From assembly GCA_937929805.1 (NCBI GenBank), contig CALFUT010000034.1:91625-155624 (forward strand): a stretch of 64,000 nucleotides of DNA. The letters are read 5' to 3'. How positions within the stretch are numbered: the stretch's first letter is position 1; each line of letters begins with the position of its first letter. Below are positions 33,495 to 42,820 of this stretch, in pieces. The notes beneath the pieces are model-generated. The model was not told where the DNA came from, made no database searches, and was given only the letters and a program-made list of their open reading frames with translations. Source of the DNA: an uncultured Pirellulaceae bacterium (GTDB lineage: Bacteria; Planctomycetota; Planctomycetia; Pirellulales; Pirellulaceae). Both the position numbers and the translations under genes were made by a program.

Positions 33495-35288
33495 ATGGCT
33501 GTTCTTCTTCAAGTTCAAAAAGCGTTCAAAAGTTATGGCGATCAGATTCTGCTTGACGGGGCCGAGGCCACGATTACCGATGATGTAAAAGTTGGCTTCG
33601 TTGGTCGCAATGGGGCAGGAAAGTCGACTTTGCTGAAAGTTCTGCTGGGCGATGAAGAGCTGGACAGCGGGGAAGTCATTCGGCATCCGCGTTTGCAAGT
33701 TGGATACTTGCGACAGCATGACCCGTTTGTTGAAGGCGAGTCCGCGATGGACTTTCTGATGCGAGACAGCGATCAGCCCGATTGGAAGTGTGGCGAAGTC
33801 GCTGGTCAATTTGAATTGAAAGGCGACTGTCTATTTGGCCCGGTCAGTGCGTTGTCGGGCGGTTGGCAAACACGCGTCAAACTGGCCGCGTTGCTGCTGC
33901 ACGAGCCGAATTTGTTGCTGCTGGACGAGCCGACCAACTTCTTGGACGTGCGGACTCAGATGTTGTTGGAAACATTTCTGAAAAGTTTTCGCCAGGCGTG
34001 TCTGATTGTCTCGCACGACCGAACGTTCCTAACGGCGACTTGCGATCATACGCTCGATCTTTCCCGTGGCAAGTTGACGATGTATCCCGGCAAGATTGGA
34101 AAGTTCCTTGAATACCAAGCCGAACAGCGAGAGCAGGCCGTTCGAGAAAATGCTTCGACACTGGCCAAAGCGAAGCAACTAGAAAAGTTCATTAACTCCA
34201 ACCGAGCCAACGCGAACACCGCGTCGCAGGCTCGATCTAAGCAGAAGCAGTTGGATCGGCTGAAGCTGAACGAAATCGCCGTCGACGAAAAAACGGCCTA
34301 CATTCAGGCTCCGGTCGTTCAGCCTCGGCAAGGCGCGGTGGTGAGATGCGAGGGTTTGAGCATTGGCTATCCCGATCACACCGTGGCGACGGATATCACT
34401 TTGGAGATCGAGCACCAGCAACGCGCGGCGATCGTTGGTGACAACGGGCAGGGGAAAACGACCCTGCTGCGTTCGTTGACCGGGTCGCTTGATCCGATCG
34501 AAGGAAGTGTACGGTGGGGCCATGCCAGCGAAGTCGGCGTGTACGCTCAGCATGTCTACACGACGCTGGATGAGCGTGACACGGTGCTTGAATACTTGGA
34601 ATACAAGGCTGAAAAAGGCACGACCGATCAGCAGATTCTGGCCGTGGCCGGTTCGCTGCTGTTTCGCGATGACCATGTCAAGAAAAAGATTGGCGTGCTG
34701 TCCGGTGGCGAACGTGCTCGGCTGTGCATGGCTGGGTTGCTGCTGGGTAGTTACAACATTTTGGTGCTGGATGAACCGGGCAACCACTTGGACGTCGAAA
34801 CCGTCGAGGCGCTGGCCGAGGCATTGTTGAGGTATCGCGGGACGGTGATCTTTACCAGCCACGATCGTCACTTCATGAAGCGAATTGCGACCAACATCAT
34901 TGAGGTCCGCGATGGCAGTGCGAAGAATTACTTGGGGGACTACGACGCTTATCTGTATGCGATGAATCAGGAGATTGAGGAAGGGAACCGAGATACTTCT
35001 GCGGGTAAATCAGATCGTCAGAAGACTTCGGGCAAAGCTGCTCGAAAGGAAATGACCAAGGAAGAACGGATCGCCAGTCAGCAAGACCATAAGCGACGTC
35101 GCAAGCAGCTTCAGGCTTTGGAAAGAAATATCGCTCGTCTGGACGATCAGAAGAAGGCAATCAACGAGCAATTGTTGACTGAAACGGATCCGGAAAAGGC
35201 CGTCGAATTGCACGAACAGGTCACCAAGCTAGTTCAAGAGCTTTCCGATGCGGAAAATCAATGGCTGGATCTTAGTCAGTTTGAGTAG
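33495..35288 (+). CDS. ABC-F family ATPase
   Basis: A 597-residue soluble protein with two ABC domains and no membrane segments, typical of ABC-F proteins that bind the ribosomal E-site. Domain 1 has GRNGAGKSTLL, LSGGWQTRV and LLLDEPTNFLD; domain 2 has GDNGQGKTTLL, LSGGERARL and LVLDEPGNHLD. In the second Walker B region EPTNHLD is EPGNHLD, a conservative local change. A basic linker (about 220-270) and a charged C-terminal coiled coil (about 500-597; GKAARKEMTKEERIASQQDH) match Uup-like members. The ATG is at 33495. It stands between an RluA-like gene and lpxD. It may act in translation quality control rather than transport; antibiotic resistance is not indicated by context. Confidence 0.94.
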   Translation: MAVLLQVQKAFKSYGDQILLDGAEATITDDVKVGFVGRNGAGKSTLLKVLLGDEELDSGEVIRHPRLQVGYLRQHDPFVEGESAMDFLMRDSDQPDWKCGEVAGQFELKGDCLFGPVSALSGGWQTRVKLAALLLHEPNLLLLDEPTNFLDVRTQMLLETFLKSFRQACLIVSHDRTFLTATCDHTLDLSRGKLTMYPGKIGKFLEYQAEQREQAVRENASTLAKAKQLEKFINSNRANANTASQARSKQKQLDRLKLNEIAVDEKTAYIQAPVVQPRQGAVVRCEGLSIGYPDHTVATDITLEIEHQQRAAIVGDNGQGKTTLLRSLTGSLDPIEGSVRWGHASEVGVYAQHVYTTLDERDTVLEYLEYKAEKGTTDQQILAVAGSLLFRDDHVKKKIGVLSGGERARLCMAGLLLGSYNILVLDEPGNHLDVETVEALAEALLRYRGTVIFTSHDRHFMKRIATNIIEVRDGSAKNYLGDYDAYLYAMNQEIEEGNRDTSAGKSDRQKTSGKAARKEMTKEERIASQQDHKRRRKQLQALERNIARLDDQKKAINEQLLTETDPEKAVELHEQVTKLVQELSDAENQWLDLSQFE

Positions 35289-35573
35289 GTTGCTTGTTGT
35301 TTTTGAGTGGCAATCTTGATTGCATGGGTGCTTGCGTTCTTGAGGCAAACTTTCCAATTCGGAACATTTTTCTCGGAATCATTCAGATCGCTATTTGCCC
35401 GGTTTCCGGATTGGCGTAGAAGGTACGGATGGAAGAACCGTTGGTTCGAACGTTGTGGTTGAAAAGTTTGTCTTTCCAACCTGCTAGCACAAATTGATCG
35501 CGATGGATCGGCGATTGGGTGTGTTTCGAACGAATGGGACGCCAATGTACACCCGTCAGGAAAGGATGCCTGA

Positions 35574-36662
35574 GTGACCCGGCGACTGAGCGAACTTGCG
35601 AAACTAGTGAACGGAACGATTGTCTGCAAAGACGATCCCGTTGTCGCTGGCGCTGCGTCCATATCAAGAGCGGGCGATTCGGATGTGACCTTCGCGACCT
35701 CGGCTGCGGCGTTGGAACAGTTCATGAACAGCGAAGGCTTGGCCGTGGTAACGTCCGAGCCCTTGCTACGTGAAGTTGGTTTCACCAAGCCGGCGATTGT
35801 CGCCGAGAATCCCGAAGCGGCTTTCGTCACGATTGCCGAGACCTTCAAATCACCCATCCACCGCGACGCTCAAGGAGTCAGCGATCAGGCAACCGTGTAT
35901 CCGACTGCCCAGCTGGCCGAAGACGTTGTCGTCTATCCCGGTGCGGTCATTATGGGTGGCGTGAAGATCGCTGCGGGATCCGTGGTTCACGCGAACGTGA
36001 CGATCATGGAAAACTGTGAAATCGGAAACGATACGCAAATTTTTCCGAACGCGACGATTTACGAAAACACTCAAATCGGTGATCGCTGTATCCTTCATGC
36101 CGGAGTCGTCGTGGGGGCGTACGGTTTTGGTTACAAGTCAACCAATGGCCAGCATCGATTGTCGGCCCAGCTGGGCAACGTGGTGTTGGGCAACGACGTG
36201 GAACTGGGAGCCAACACAACGATTGACCGTGGAACCTACGATTCAACCACTATCGGGGACGGAACCAAGATCGACAACTTGGTCATGATCGGCCACAACT
36301 GCCAGATCGGCCGCAACAACCTATTGTGTTCTCAAGTTGGCATCGCAGGCAGCTGCACAACAGGGGACAACACGGTGATGGGCGGCCAGGTGGGGCTGGG
36401 CGATCACTTGGACGTTGGATCCAATGTTTCGATTGGAGCGAAGTCGGGGTTGATGCAAAATGTTTCTGATGGCAAACACGTGTTTGGCATTCCGGCGCGT
36501 CCGGCTCGGGAGACCATGCAGATATTGGCTCATCAGGCCAAGCTGCCCGCGATGCGAAAAGAGTTTCGATCGTTGACGGCTCAGGTGGAAGAGCTGCAAT
36601 CGATCTTACGCAAAATGACCGAAGATGAAGTGGGCGTGAACTCTTTGAAAAAAGTCGCGTGA
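35574..36662 (+). CDS. lpxD: UDP-3-O-acylglucosamine N-acyltransferase LpxD
   Basis: The third enzyme of lipid A synthesis, adding the N-linked 3-hydroxyacyl chain from acyl-ACP at the inner membrane face. The 362-residue protein has an N-terminal uridine-binding domain (about 1-100) and a long left-handed beta-helix of hexapeptide repeats (IMENCEIGNDTQIFPNATIY, IGDRCILHAGVVVGAYGFG, LGNDVELGANTTIDRG). VMIGHNCQIGRNNLLCSQ carries the family's catalytic His. A C-terminal coiled coil follows. The start is GTG at 35574 with AAGGA about seven bases upstream (35562-35566). lpxI starts 9 bases after its stop, so the two form an operon. This indicates an outer membrane with lipid A-like lipids. Confidence 0.96.
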   Translation: MTRRLSELAKLVNGTIVCKDDPVVAGAASISRAGDSDVTFATSAAALEQFMNSEGLAVVTSEPLLREVGFTKPAIVAENPEAAFVTIAETFKSPIHRDAQGVSDQATVYPTAQLAEDVVVYPGAVIMGGVKIAAGSVVHANVTIMENCEIGNDTQIFPNATIYENTQIGDRCILHAGVVVGAYGFGYKSTNGQHRLSAQLGNVVLGNDVELGANTTIDRGTYDSTTIGDGTKIDNLVMIGHNCQIGRNNLLCSQVGIAGSCTTGDNTVMGGQVGLGDHLDVGSNVSIGAKSGLMQNVSDGKHVFGIPARPARETMQILAHQAKLPAMRKEFRSLTAQVEELQSILRKMTEDEVGVNSLKKVA

Positions 36663-36671
36663 GTCACTCGC

Positions 36672-37556
36672 ATGATTCAGATTTCTCAACACGCATCAAG
36701 AACATTTTCCAGTTCGAAAAATTCCCAGAAGATCGGTTTGATCGCCGGGTGGGGTGACTTTCCGGTTCATGTTGCGAAGAATTTGAAGCAACAAGGCTTT
36801 GAGGTCTACTGCATTGGCGTGTTGGATCATGCGGATCCTCAGTTGGCCGACATTTGTGATGATTTTCGCGTGTTCGGCATGGGACGCATGGGCGCTCACG
36901 TGCGATACTTTCGCCGCTACGGAGTTGAGCATGCGACGATGGCCGGCAAAATTTTCAAGACGGTGCTGTACCAGCGGTCTCAGTGGTTTCGGCATCTGCC
37001 TGACCTGACTTTCTGGCGACATTTTTATCCCAGCTTTATCACGCGAACGGCCGATTGCCGAGACGATACATTGTTGTTGACCGTGACTCGACTTTTTTCT
37101 GCGGGCGGTGTTGAGCTTGCTGCCGCGACCGACTTTGCGCCGGAGTTACTTGTGAAGAAGGGAACACTTACCAACGTCGGGCCTTCTGCTGCTGAGCAAA
37201 AAGATATCGAATTCGGGCAACAGATCGCGCGAGAGATGGGGCGGTTGGACATTGGCCAGAGCGTGGTCGTCAAGAATCAAGCGGTTGTTGCTGTGGAGGC
37301 AATCGAAGGTACCGACGCGTGCATCCGGCGGGTTTCCGGTTTGTGCGGTGACGGTGGATTCACGGTCGTCAAAATGGCCAAGCCGGATCAAGACATGCGT
37401 TTTGACGTGCCCACCGTCGGCGTTGGAACCATTGAATCCATTCACGCCGCGGGAGGCAGCGTGTTGGCGATTGAGGCCGATAAAACGATCCTATTGGATC
37501 AGCAATCGACGATCGAAGCTGCCAATCGTTTGGGCATCGTCATTGTGGCGGTATGA
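36672..37556 (+). CDS. lpxI: UDP-2,3-diacylglucosamine diphosphatase LpxI
   Basis: A 294-residue LpxI (DUF1009) protein. LpxI hydrolyses UDP-2,3-diacylglucosamine to lipid X plus UMP, replacing LpxH in many bacteria. The N-terminal Rossmann-like region shows KIGLIAGWGDFPVHVAKNLK, followed by GMGRMGAHVRYFRRYGVEH and MAGKIFKT. The C-terminal domain has the catalytic GTDACIRRVSGLCGDGGFTV, where the Asp is essential, and VGVGTIESIHAAGGSVLAIE. All family positions I can check are present. It begins 9 bases after lpxD on the same strand. The pairing of lpxD and lpxI gives good pathway support. The ATG at 36672 adds about 20 N-terminal residues; a start nearer the core is possible. Confidence 0.95.
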   Translation: MIQISQHASRTFSSSKNSQKIGLIAGWGDFPVHVAKNLKQQGFEVYCIGVLDHADPQLADICDDFRVFGMGRMGAHVRYFRRYGVEHATMAGKIFKTVLYQRSQWFRHLPDLTFWRHFYPSFITRTADCRDDTLLLTVTRLFSAGGVELAAATDFAPELLVKKGTLTNVGPSAAEQKDIEFGQQIAREMGRLDIGQSVVVKNQAVVAVEAIEGTDACIRRVSGLCGDGGFTVVKMAKPDQDMRFDVPTVGVGTIESIHAAGGSVLAIEADKTILLDQQSTIEAANRLGIVIVAV

Positions 37557-37754
37557 GCATCAGCTTTTGGCAGCCGAAACATTTTTGGCGATCACCAAGA
37601 GAGAATAAGCGATTTGGATGTGAGCATCAGGAGGTCCATGCCAATCTTGTTCCAAGGTATTCGGTACTCCATCACTTCGGTGATCATCTTCTCATTGGCC
37701 GAGTGCCATCAAGAACTACCGACGCACTGCCCGATGAGAGGTCCCTTCCTGTGT

Positions 37755-38105
37755 CTAGTCGTGTCTCAAGACATCCGCCACGTTGTTGTGCATTTGGCCT
37801 CGGGTCAGAATCTGATCGAACCCAGCGCCGCGTGCCTCGTCGAGTAAATCTTTGTTGACGTGCTGGGCGTAGGCGACCGATCTGGCTCCACCGGCGGCGG
37901 CAATAGACTGCAAAAGCAAGGCAATTTCGGTGGTTTGCAGGTTTGGGGTTTGCAAGTCAACCAGCAGTAGCCTCGGCTGGTCCGTTTGAATTAACCTTTC
38001 AGCAGCGGCCACTGAATTCGCAGTTTTCAGGGGTTCATCCATCGTTTTGGCGACCGAACTGACCGTGGACGACATCATCAGGTCCTGAGTTATCATTAAA
38101 ATCAT
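37755..38105 (-). CDS. Stand-alone degenerate receiver (pseudo-response regulator) protein
   Basis: A 116-residue single-domain protein resembling a CheY-type receiver. The phosphoacceptor-like Asp is present in LLLVDLQTPNL. The N-terminal acidic pair is reduced to a single Asp (ILMITQD), the Ser/Thr switch position reads YAQ, and the conserved Lys is Arg-like (ILTRGQ). Phosphorylation is therefore doubtful and the domain may work as a protein-binding pseudo-receiver. The ATG is at 38105. It is on the opposite strand to lpxI, converging with it, and no histidine kinase or output gene is adjacent. The frame is intact and compact, which supports a real gene. Confidence 0.72.
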   Translation of the reverse strand: MILMITQDLMMSSTVSSVAKTMDEPLKTANSVAAAERLIQTDQPRLLLVDLQTPNLQTTEIALLLQSIAAAGGARSVAYAQHVNKDLLDEARGAGFDQILTRGQMHNNVADVLRHD

Positions 38106-38498
38106 GTTGGCCGCTTGGGGGTCGGGGTCGGGATCGGTTTACTGTGGTTTGAAAAGGCATAAAGCCATTTCGCTGCCAGCATTCTAACTCGTTTCCCGTT
38201 CCGCATGGAGTCTAAGGCAGAAGGCAAGTTAAAACCAACCGCTAAATAGGCCGAAGCCTCGAAGGATTTCCTTAATTTGCCGGTGGGTTATATTCTGCCA
38301 CTTGCCTAAGGTTGGTTGCCGGATTGATTGGTGTGTTGAGACACCAGTTTGGACGCATGCAGTTTGATTGCTGATGAATTGCCGTTGAAAGGCTTGAGCT
38401 AATCCTGCTACCGTCCCGACGACGCGATCTTTTGAGTCACAGGAGGTGACTGATGGTCTCGGAATTTTTTGGCAACTCTTTCGATCAAGGATGATCCC
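38106..38498. other. Intergenic region between divergent genes
   Basis: About 390 bases between the pseudo-receiver and the DsbD-alpha-like gene, which diverge. AGGAGGTGA (about 38441-38449) is a strong Shine-Dalgarno-like sequence but the ATG just after it opens only a very short frame. Nothing else is recognised. Confidence 0.4.
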
Positions 38499-39119
38499 AT
38501 GCGACTCTTACGCATTGTATTTTCGTACCGTTTGGCTTTGCTTTCGGCCGCGGCAGTCATGATTTTTTTCAACGCCGACTGTTCGGCTCAGTTGAAGGGC
38601 GTTGATTCGTCTCTCAGTCGTAAGATGGCCGACTTGACCGGTCAAGTTGCCGCGCAAGCGAAGCCATACAAAGTGTCTTCGCGATTCCACTTGATGGAAG
38701 GTACAACCAGTGGCTACCTAGTCGTCCAAGTTGAGCTTCCGCCTGAAAGCTACATGTATTCGCTCAATCAGACGGGAGCGATTAATCCAACCAAAATTAA
38801 GGTCGTTCCATCGGATGGATTTATCATAGATGGAAAATTTAACCCGGACCGCCCGGCCGAGGTCATCGAAAACGATCCAGTTTTTAGTCAGCGAGTTGAA
38901 AAACATAAAGGGAAAATTCAGTTTTTCGCTCCTGTCAAATTCAGTTCTGTCGAAGCAGTAAGTGAAGCGCAACCGGAGATTATTCTCAACGGCCAAGTTT
39001 GCTCAGCCGGCGGCGTGTGCATGCCAATTCGTGACAAGCGAGTCCAAGCAGAGTTTGGCGGATTCTTCGGCAGATCCGTCGAGGCGACAAACGCAGCGGG
39101 CTCTGCAAGTTTGCGTTAA
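38499..39119 (+). CDS. Exported stand-alone DsbD N-terminal (alpha) domain protein
   Basis: A 206-residue periplasmic protein. The ATG at 38499 gives a signal peptide (MRLLRIVFSYRLALLSAAAV, cut near CSAQ) and has AAGG eight bases upstream. The mature part matches the DsbD alpha immunoglobulin-like domain: VQVELPPESYMYSLNQTG, then KIQFFAPVKFSS and NGQVCSAGGVCMPIRDKRV, whose two Cys could form the exchangeable disulfide. Full DsbD normally carries this domain fused to membrane and thioredoxin parts. Here a complete DsbD, with its own alpha domain, is encoded 500 bases downstream, so this may be an additional electron acceptor or substrate-specific adapter. A longer frame upstream (from 38469) lacks support. 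Confidence 0.82.
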   Translation: MRLLRIVFSYRLALLSAAAVMIFFNADCSAQLKGVDSSLSRKMADLTGQVAAQAKPYKVSSRFHLMEGTTSGYLVVQVELPPESYMYSLNQTGAINPTKIKVVPSDGFIIDGKFNPDRPAEVIENDPVFSQRVEKHKGKIQFFAPVKFSSVEAVSEAQPEIILNGQVCSAGGVCMPIRDKRVQAEFGGFFGRSVEATNAAGSASLR

Positions 39120-39190
39120 TCGCCGCCAAGGCAATTGAACCAGTCTGGCGACAGCACAGTCGCCTTTCTCTCCGAGGCGGCAAATTAATT

Positions 39191-39402
39191 AGCCGTTTTG
39201 GCCCTAGCCACGGTTGAGCCGCCATTAACCGTGGCAATCGACAAAACGGCTGATCCTGAGCGGGCATTTTATTAAAATTTATAGCCTCACCGCGAAAGAA
39301 GCGTAACGGGCGTTACTTTCGCGACGAGGTTGTGATTTTTCTAGCCGTTTTGGCGCTAGCCACGGACGAACCACCATCGTCCGCGGCTAACGCCCAAACG
39401 GC
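39191..39402. repeat. Cluster of three hairpin repeats in the dsbD intergenic region
   Basis: Two related inverted repeats begin AGCCGTTTTGG and end AAACGGCT (39191-39251 and 39343-39402). A different one lies between them at about 39272-39340 with arms near GCCTCACCGCGAAAG and CTTTCGCGACGAGG. A further half-copy (AAAATCACAGCCTCG) is at about 39429. This fills most of the 507-base gap (39120-39626) before dsbD; nothing else is recognised there. Confidence 0.87.
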
Positions 39403-39626
39403 TGGTATTATTGGGTTATGTTTCCATAAAATCACAGCCTCGACGCGACGGACGACTTCGATTGGATCAACACGCCGCTAGGCCGCGGACTCGCCACCCC
39501 GGCCCGATCATCCTTGCCAGCATTCCGTGTGTAAGGGAACTCGGCATGGATGCGTCAATTCAGCACCGATATAATCGACGGATCAATCTCGACCGAAATT
39601 TTTGTTTCGCACATACCGTGACGACC

Positions 39627-41690
39627 ATGGCTATTCGACGTTCCATTTTATTACTCATTGGATTCTCCGTCCTGACGTTTCTATCGCTGCTTGCCGGCGA
39701 TGCGAACGCTCAGCTTTCCAAGTTCGGCAAGTCGACCAAGGGTTCCGGCCTGAGTCGATCACTGGGCGGGGCAAGTCCTTTTTCGTCAGCCGATGTCAAT
39801 AATCCCGTCGCGGTAAAAGCTGAGTTTAAAGTTCATCCGGAATCACGGACTGGGCTCATTCAGGTGACCGCACAAATTGCCGATGATTGGCACATCAACT
39901 CGGTGACGCAGACAGGAGGCCCCATCGCGACCAAGATCTCGCTGGGGAAAACGACTGCGGCTACTCTCGCGGGGAATTTTGAGCCTGACCAAAAGCCACA
40001 CGAAGTCGATGACGGGGTGCTCGATGTGCCTCGGCAGGAGCACACCGGCACGGTAACGTGGACAGCACCCCTTCGATTTTCAAAGGGCTCCTCGCCCAAG
40101 GATTTGTCGATCCCGGTCGCGTTTTTCTACCAAGCGTGCGAGAAGTCATGTCTACCACCAAAGACCGTCAATGCAACCGCCAAGTACGGTGGAGAATTGC
40201 AACAGCCGCCTGCAATCAAAGCGATGGAATCGGCAGCCGGCAAGGCGATGGCAGCAGAAAAACGAGCTGCCGAGAAAGTGGTCACCGCGAAAATCATCGA
40301 GCCTCGTGATTCGCCCGAAGACATCGCTCAGATGGCCAAGCTCTACAACGCCAAAGCGAAAATTAATTACGTTCCGCTGCACGAAAAAGGAGAAACGACA
40401 CTGCTGACTGCGCTTTTTGGTGCGTTCGTGGGTGGCTTCCTCTTGAACTTGATGCCGTGTGTGTTCCCGGTGTTGGGAATTAAAGTGATGGGCTTTGTTC
40501 AGCAAGCGGGTAGTGATCCGAAGAAAATTCGGCTGCATGGCCTCGCGTTTACTGCGGGCCTCGTGGTGTCGATGTGGGCTCTGGCGGGATTCATTTTGTT
40601 TGTAAAGCTTTCGCTGGGCCAGAACGTCAACTGGGGCCAGCAAATGGGCAGCCCGTACTTTGTGGTCGGCATCATCGTGTTGCTTTTCCTGATGGGACTG
40701 AACATGGCGGGCGTCTTCGAATTTGGAACCTCGATGACTCGACTGGGAGGAACCGTACAAAACAAGAAGGGCTACGGGGCCTCGTTCCTTTCAGGCGTGT
40801 TGACCACGTTGATTGCGACTCCTTGCTCGGGGCCGTTTCTAGGTGCCGCGATGGGCTACACGTTGGCTCAACCACCTGCCGTGGCGATGTTGTTGTTCAC
40901 CGTCTTGGCGTTGGGGATAGCGCTTCCATATCTTGTTCTGTCCATGTCACCTTCGCTGATTAACGCGTTGCCAAAACCGGGAGCGTGGATGGAAACGTTC
41001 AAGGTCACGATGGCGTTCCTGATTTTTGCAGCAGTCGCATGGTTCATGAAAACTTTCGGAGGCCAAACGGGCGTCGAGGGCCTTTCGTGGTTGCTGATGG
41101 CGTTGGTCGTGATCGGAATGGCCGCTTATTTTTACGGTCACTGGACTCAGCTGCATTTTGCGGCAAAGACTCGTTACCTTTGGGGGATGACGTTGCCACT
41201 TTTGATTGCCATGGTTGGAGGCTGGATGGCACTGAGTGCCGCGGGAAACGCGAACTACTCAGTTGACCATGGCGAGTTTCGAGCATGGACGCCGGGGATT
41301 GTTGAGTACCAAACGTCACAAGAAAACCGTGCTGTCTTAGTCGACTATACCGCTGAGTGGTGCCCGACCTGCCAAGTCAACGAAAAACGAGTTTTCAGCA
41401 ACGAGTTCGTCAAATCAAAACTGGCTGAGCTGGGCGTCGTTTTGGTGGCGGCGGACATGACCGACATGGACGAGGCGGAGGATGTGGTGGCCGATCTCGC
41501 CCGAGCCGACCGGTTTACGATTTCCACGTACTTGGTTTACCCGGCCAACTACCCGGAAGAACCAGCGATCTTGCTTGAGGAATTAATCAGCCCGAATGAC
41601 GTTCTCCAGGCGCTCGATCGAATCGCTCCTCAGCAGGAAACCGATCAGGCAAACGGACAGTCTCAAGCCAACGAGACGAAACTGCGATAG
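39627..41690 (+). CDS. dsbD: Thiol:disulfide interchange protein DsbD
   Basis: A 687-residue DsbD that carries electrons from cytoplasmic thioredoxin across the membrane to periplasmic partners. The ATG at 39627 gives a signal peptide (LLLIGFSVLTFLSLLAGD, then ANAQ). Domains: alpha (about 45-185; YQACEKSCLPPKTV has the Cys pair), eight-helix membrane region (about 250-550; LMPCVFPVLGIKVMGF and LIATPCSGPFLGAAMGY carry the two redox Cys) and a C-terminal thioredoxin-like gamma domain (VDYTAEWCPTCQVNEKRVF, the CPTC active site). All redox Cys are intact. Longer frames upstream overlap the repeat cluster and were not chosen. It follows the stand-alone alpha-domain gene on the same strand. Confidence 0.94.
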   Translation: MAIRRSILLLIGFSVLTFLSLLAGDANAQLSKFGKSTKGSGLSRSLGGASPFSSADVNNPVAVKAEFKVHPESRTGLIQVTAQIADDWHINSVTQTGGPIATKISLGKTTAATLAGNFEPDQKPHEVDDGVLDVPRQEHTGTVTWTAPLRFSKGSSPKDLSIPVAFFYQACEKSCLPPKTVNATAKYGGELQQPPAIKAMESAAGKAMAAEKRAAEKVVTAKIIEPRDSPEDIAQMAKLYNAKAKINYVPLHEKGETTLLTALFGAFVGGFLLNLMPCVFPVLGIKVMGFVQQAGSDPKKIRLHGLAFTAGLVVSMWALAGFILFVKLSLGQNVNWGQQMGSPYFVVGIIVLLFLMGLNMAGVFEFGTSMTRLGGTVQNKKGYGASFLSGVLTTLIATPCSGPFLGAAMGYTLAQPPAVAMLLFTVLALGIALPYLVLSMSPSLINALPKPGAWMETFKVTMAFLIFAAVAWFMKTFGGQTGVEGLSWLLMALVVIGMAAYFYGHWTQLHFAAKTRYLWGMTLPLLIAMVGGWMALSAAGNANYSVDHGEFRAWTPGIVEYQTSQENRAVLVDYTAEWCPTCQVNEKRVFSNEFVKSKLAELGVVLVAADMTDMDEAEDVVADLARADRFTISTYLVYPANYPEEPAILLEELISPNDVLQALDRIAPQQETDQANGQSQANETKLR

Positions 41691-41740
41691 CGTCGGTTTT
41701 TGTAACGCGCTCTTTATCAACGGTCAGCCGGTTTGGGCCG

Positions 41741-42820
41741 CTATCGATTGTGGACCGTGACCGATTTTGTTGTCGCGTCGGCGGCAGCTTTCACTTCACC
41801 AATCGGGCGACAGGGATGCCCCTCGGCTGTCAGCGTTCGGCAGATCTTGTCCGCGTAGTACGGGCTGACGATCATCGCGATGCCGATGCCCATGTTGAAG
41901 ACGCGATACATTTCATCCGTTTCCACTTGCCCCAAGCCTTGCAGCCAGTCGAAAACGGCCGGACGCTGCCAAGTGTTCGCGTCGATGTCGATTTGCAGAC
42001 CGGTGGGCGTGATGCGATCGATGTTTTCGGCAAGTCCACCACCGGTAATATGAGCGATCCCGTGGACGACGTTCTTAACTTTGTAATGTGACAAAACCTT
42101 CCGCATTGCTCGGGTATAAATCACGGTTGGCTCGATCAGCGTGTCTGCAACCGATCGTTCGGTTTCGCCAACGAGGTCGTCGGCACTCTTTCCCGCTACA
42201 TCAAACACGATCTTGCGAACGAGGCTGAAGCCGTTGGAGTGGATGCCGGACGAATCAATTCCCAGCACAATGTCGCCTGCCGCAATCTGTTTTCCGTCGA
42301 TCAGCTGTTTTTTCTCAACCACGCCAACATGAAAGCCAGCAAGGTCATAGTCACCGCGCGAGTAAAGATCGGGCATGATCGCGGTTTCGCCACCCAGCAA
42401 CGCGCAGTCAGCTTGTAAACAGCCGTCGCTGATGCCTCGCACGATTTGCTCAAGCCGCACCGGATCGTCGTGCGACATCGCGATGTAATCCAAAAAGAAC
42501 AGCGGCTCTGCTCCGCAGCAGATTGCATCGTTGACGCACATGGCGACCAGATCGATTCCGACCGTGTCATGGCGATCGATCATCTGAGCCAGTTTCAGTT
42601 TGGTGCCCACGCCATCGGTGCAGGCAACCATCGTTGGGTTTTCGTAGTTGCGGCGAAATAATTGGCTGCCAAAATCCAATTGGAACAGCCCGGCAAATCC
42701 TCCATCCAACTGCTGGACGCGAGGCGAGAATGTACGATGCATCAGGTGAGGCAATCGCTTCATGGCCTCATTGTAAACGTCCAGATCAACGCCCGAGTCT
42801 TTATAGGAAACGCCTGCCAT
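41741..42820 (-). CDS. purM: Phosphoribosylformylglycinamidine cyclo-ligase PurM (AIR synthetase)
   Basis: The 359-residue AIR synthetase of purine biosynthesis, converting FGAM and ATP to aminoimidazole ribotide in the cytoplasm. Family motifs: [10 protein letters not shown] at the N-terminus, [46 protein letters not shown] (the catalytic-loop signature), [17 protein letters not shown] and [14 protein letters not shown]. Length and order match the family exactly. The ATG at 42820 begins MAGVSYKD. It is on the minus strand, converging with dsbD (51-base gap) and divergent from glgX across a 560-base gap. No other pur gene is nearby. Confidence 0.97.
   Translation of the reverse strand: MAGVSYKDSGVDLDVYNEAMKRLPHLMHRTFSPRVQQLDGGFAGLFQLDFGSQLFRRNYENPTMVACTDGVGTKLKLAQMIDRHDTVGIDLVAMCVNDAICCGAEPLFFLDYIAMSHDDPVRLEQIVRGISDGCLQADCALLGGETAIMPDLYSRGDYDLAGFHVGVVEKKQLIDGKQIAAGDIVLGIDSSGIHSNGFSLVRKIVFDVAGKSADDLVGETERSVADTLIEPTVIYTRAMRKVLSHYKVKNVVHGIAHITGGGLAENIDRITPTGLQIDIDANTWQRPAVFDWLQGLGQVETDEMYRVFNMGIGIAMIVSPYYADKICRTLTAEGHPCRPIGEVKAAADATTKSVTVHNR

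Noticed and set aside
37614..37847. Plus-strand frame after lpxI
   Set aside because: It overlaps the pseudo-receiver gene on the other strand and its product has no recognisable features.
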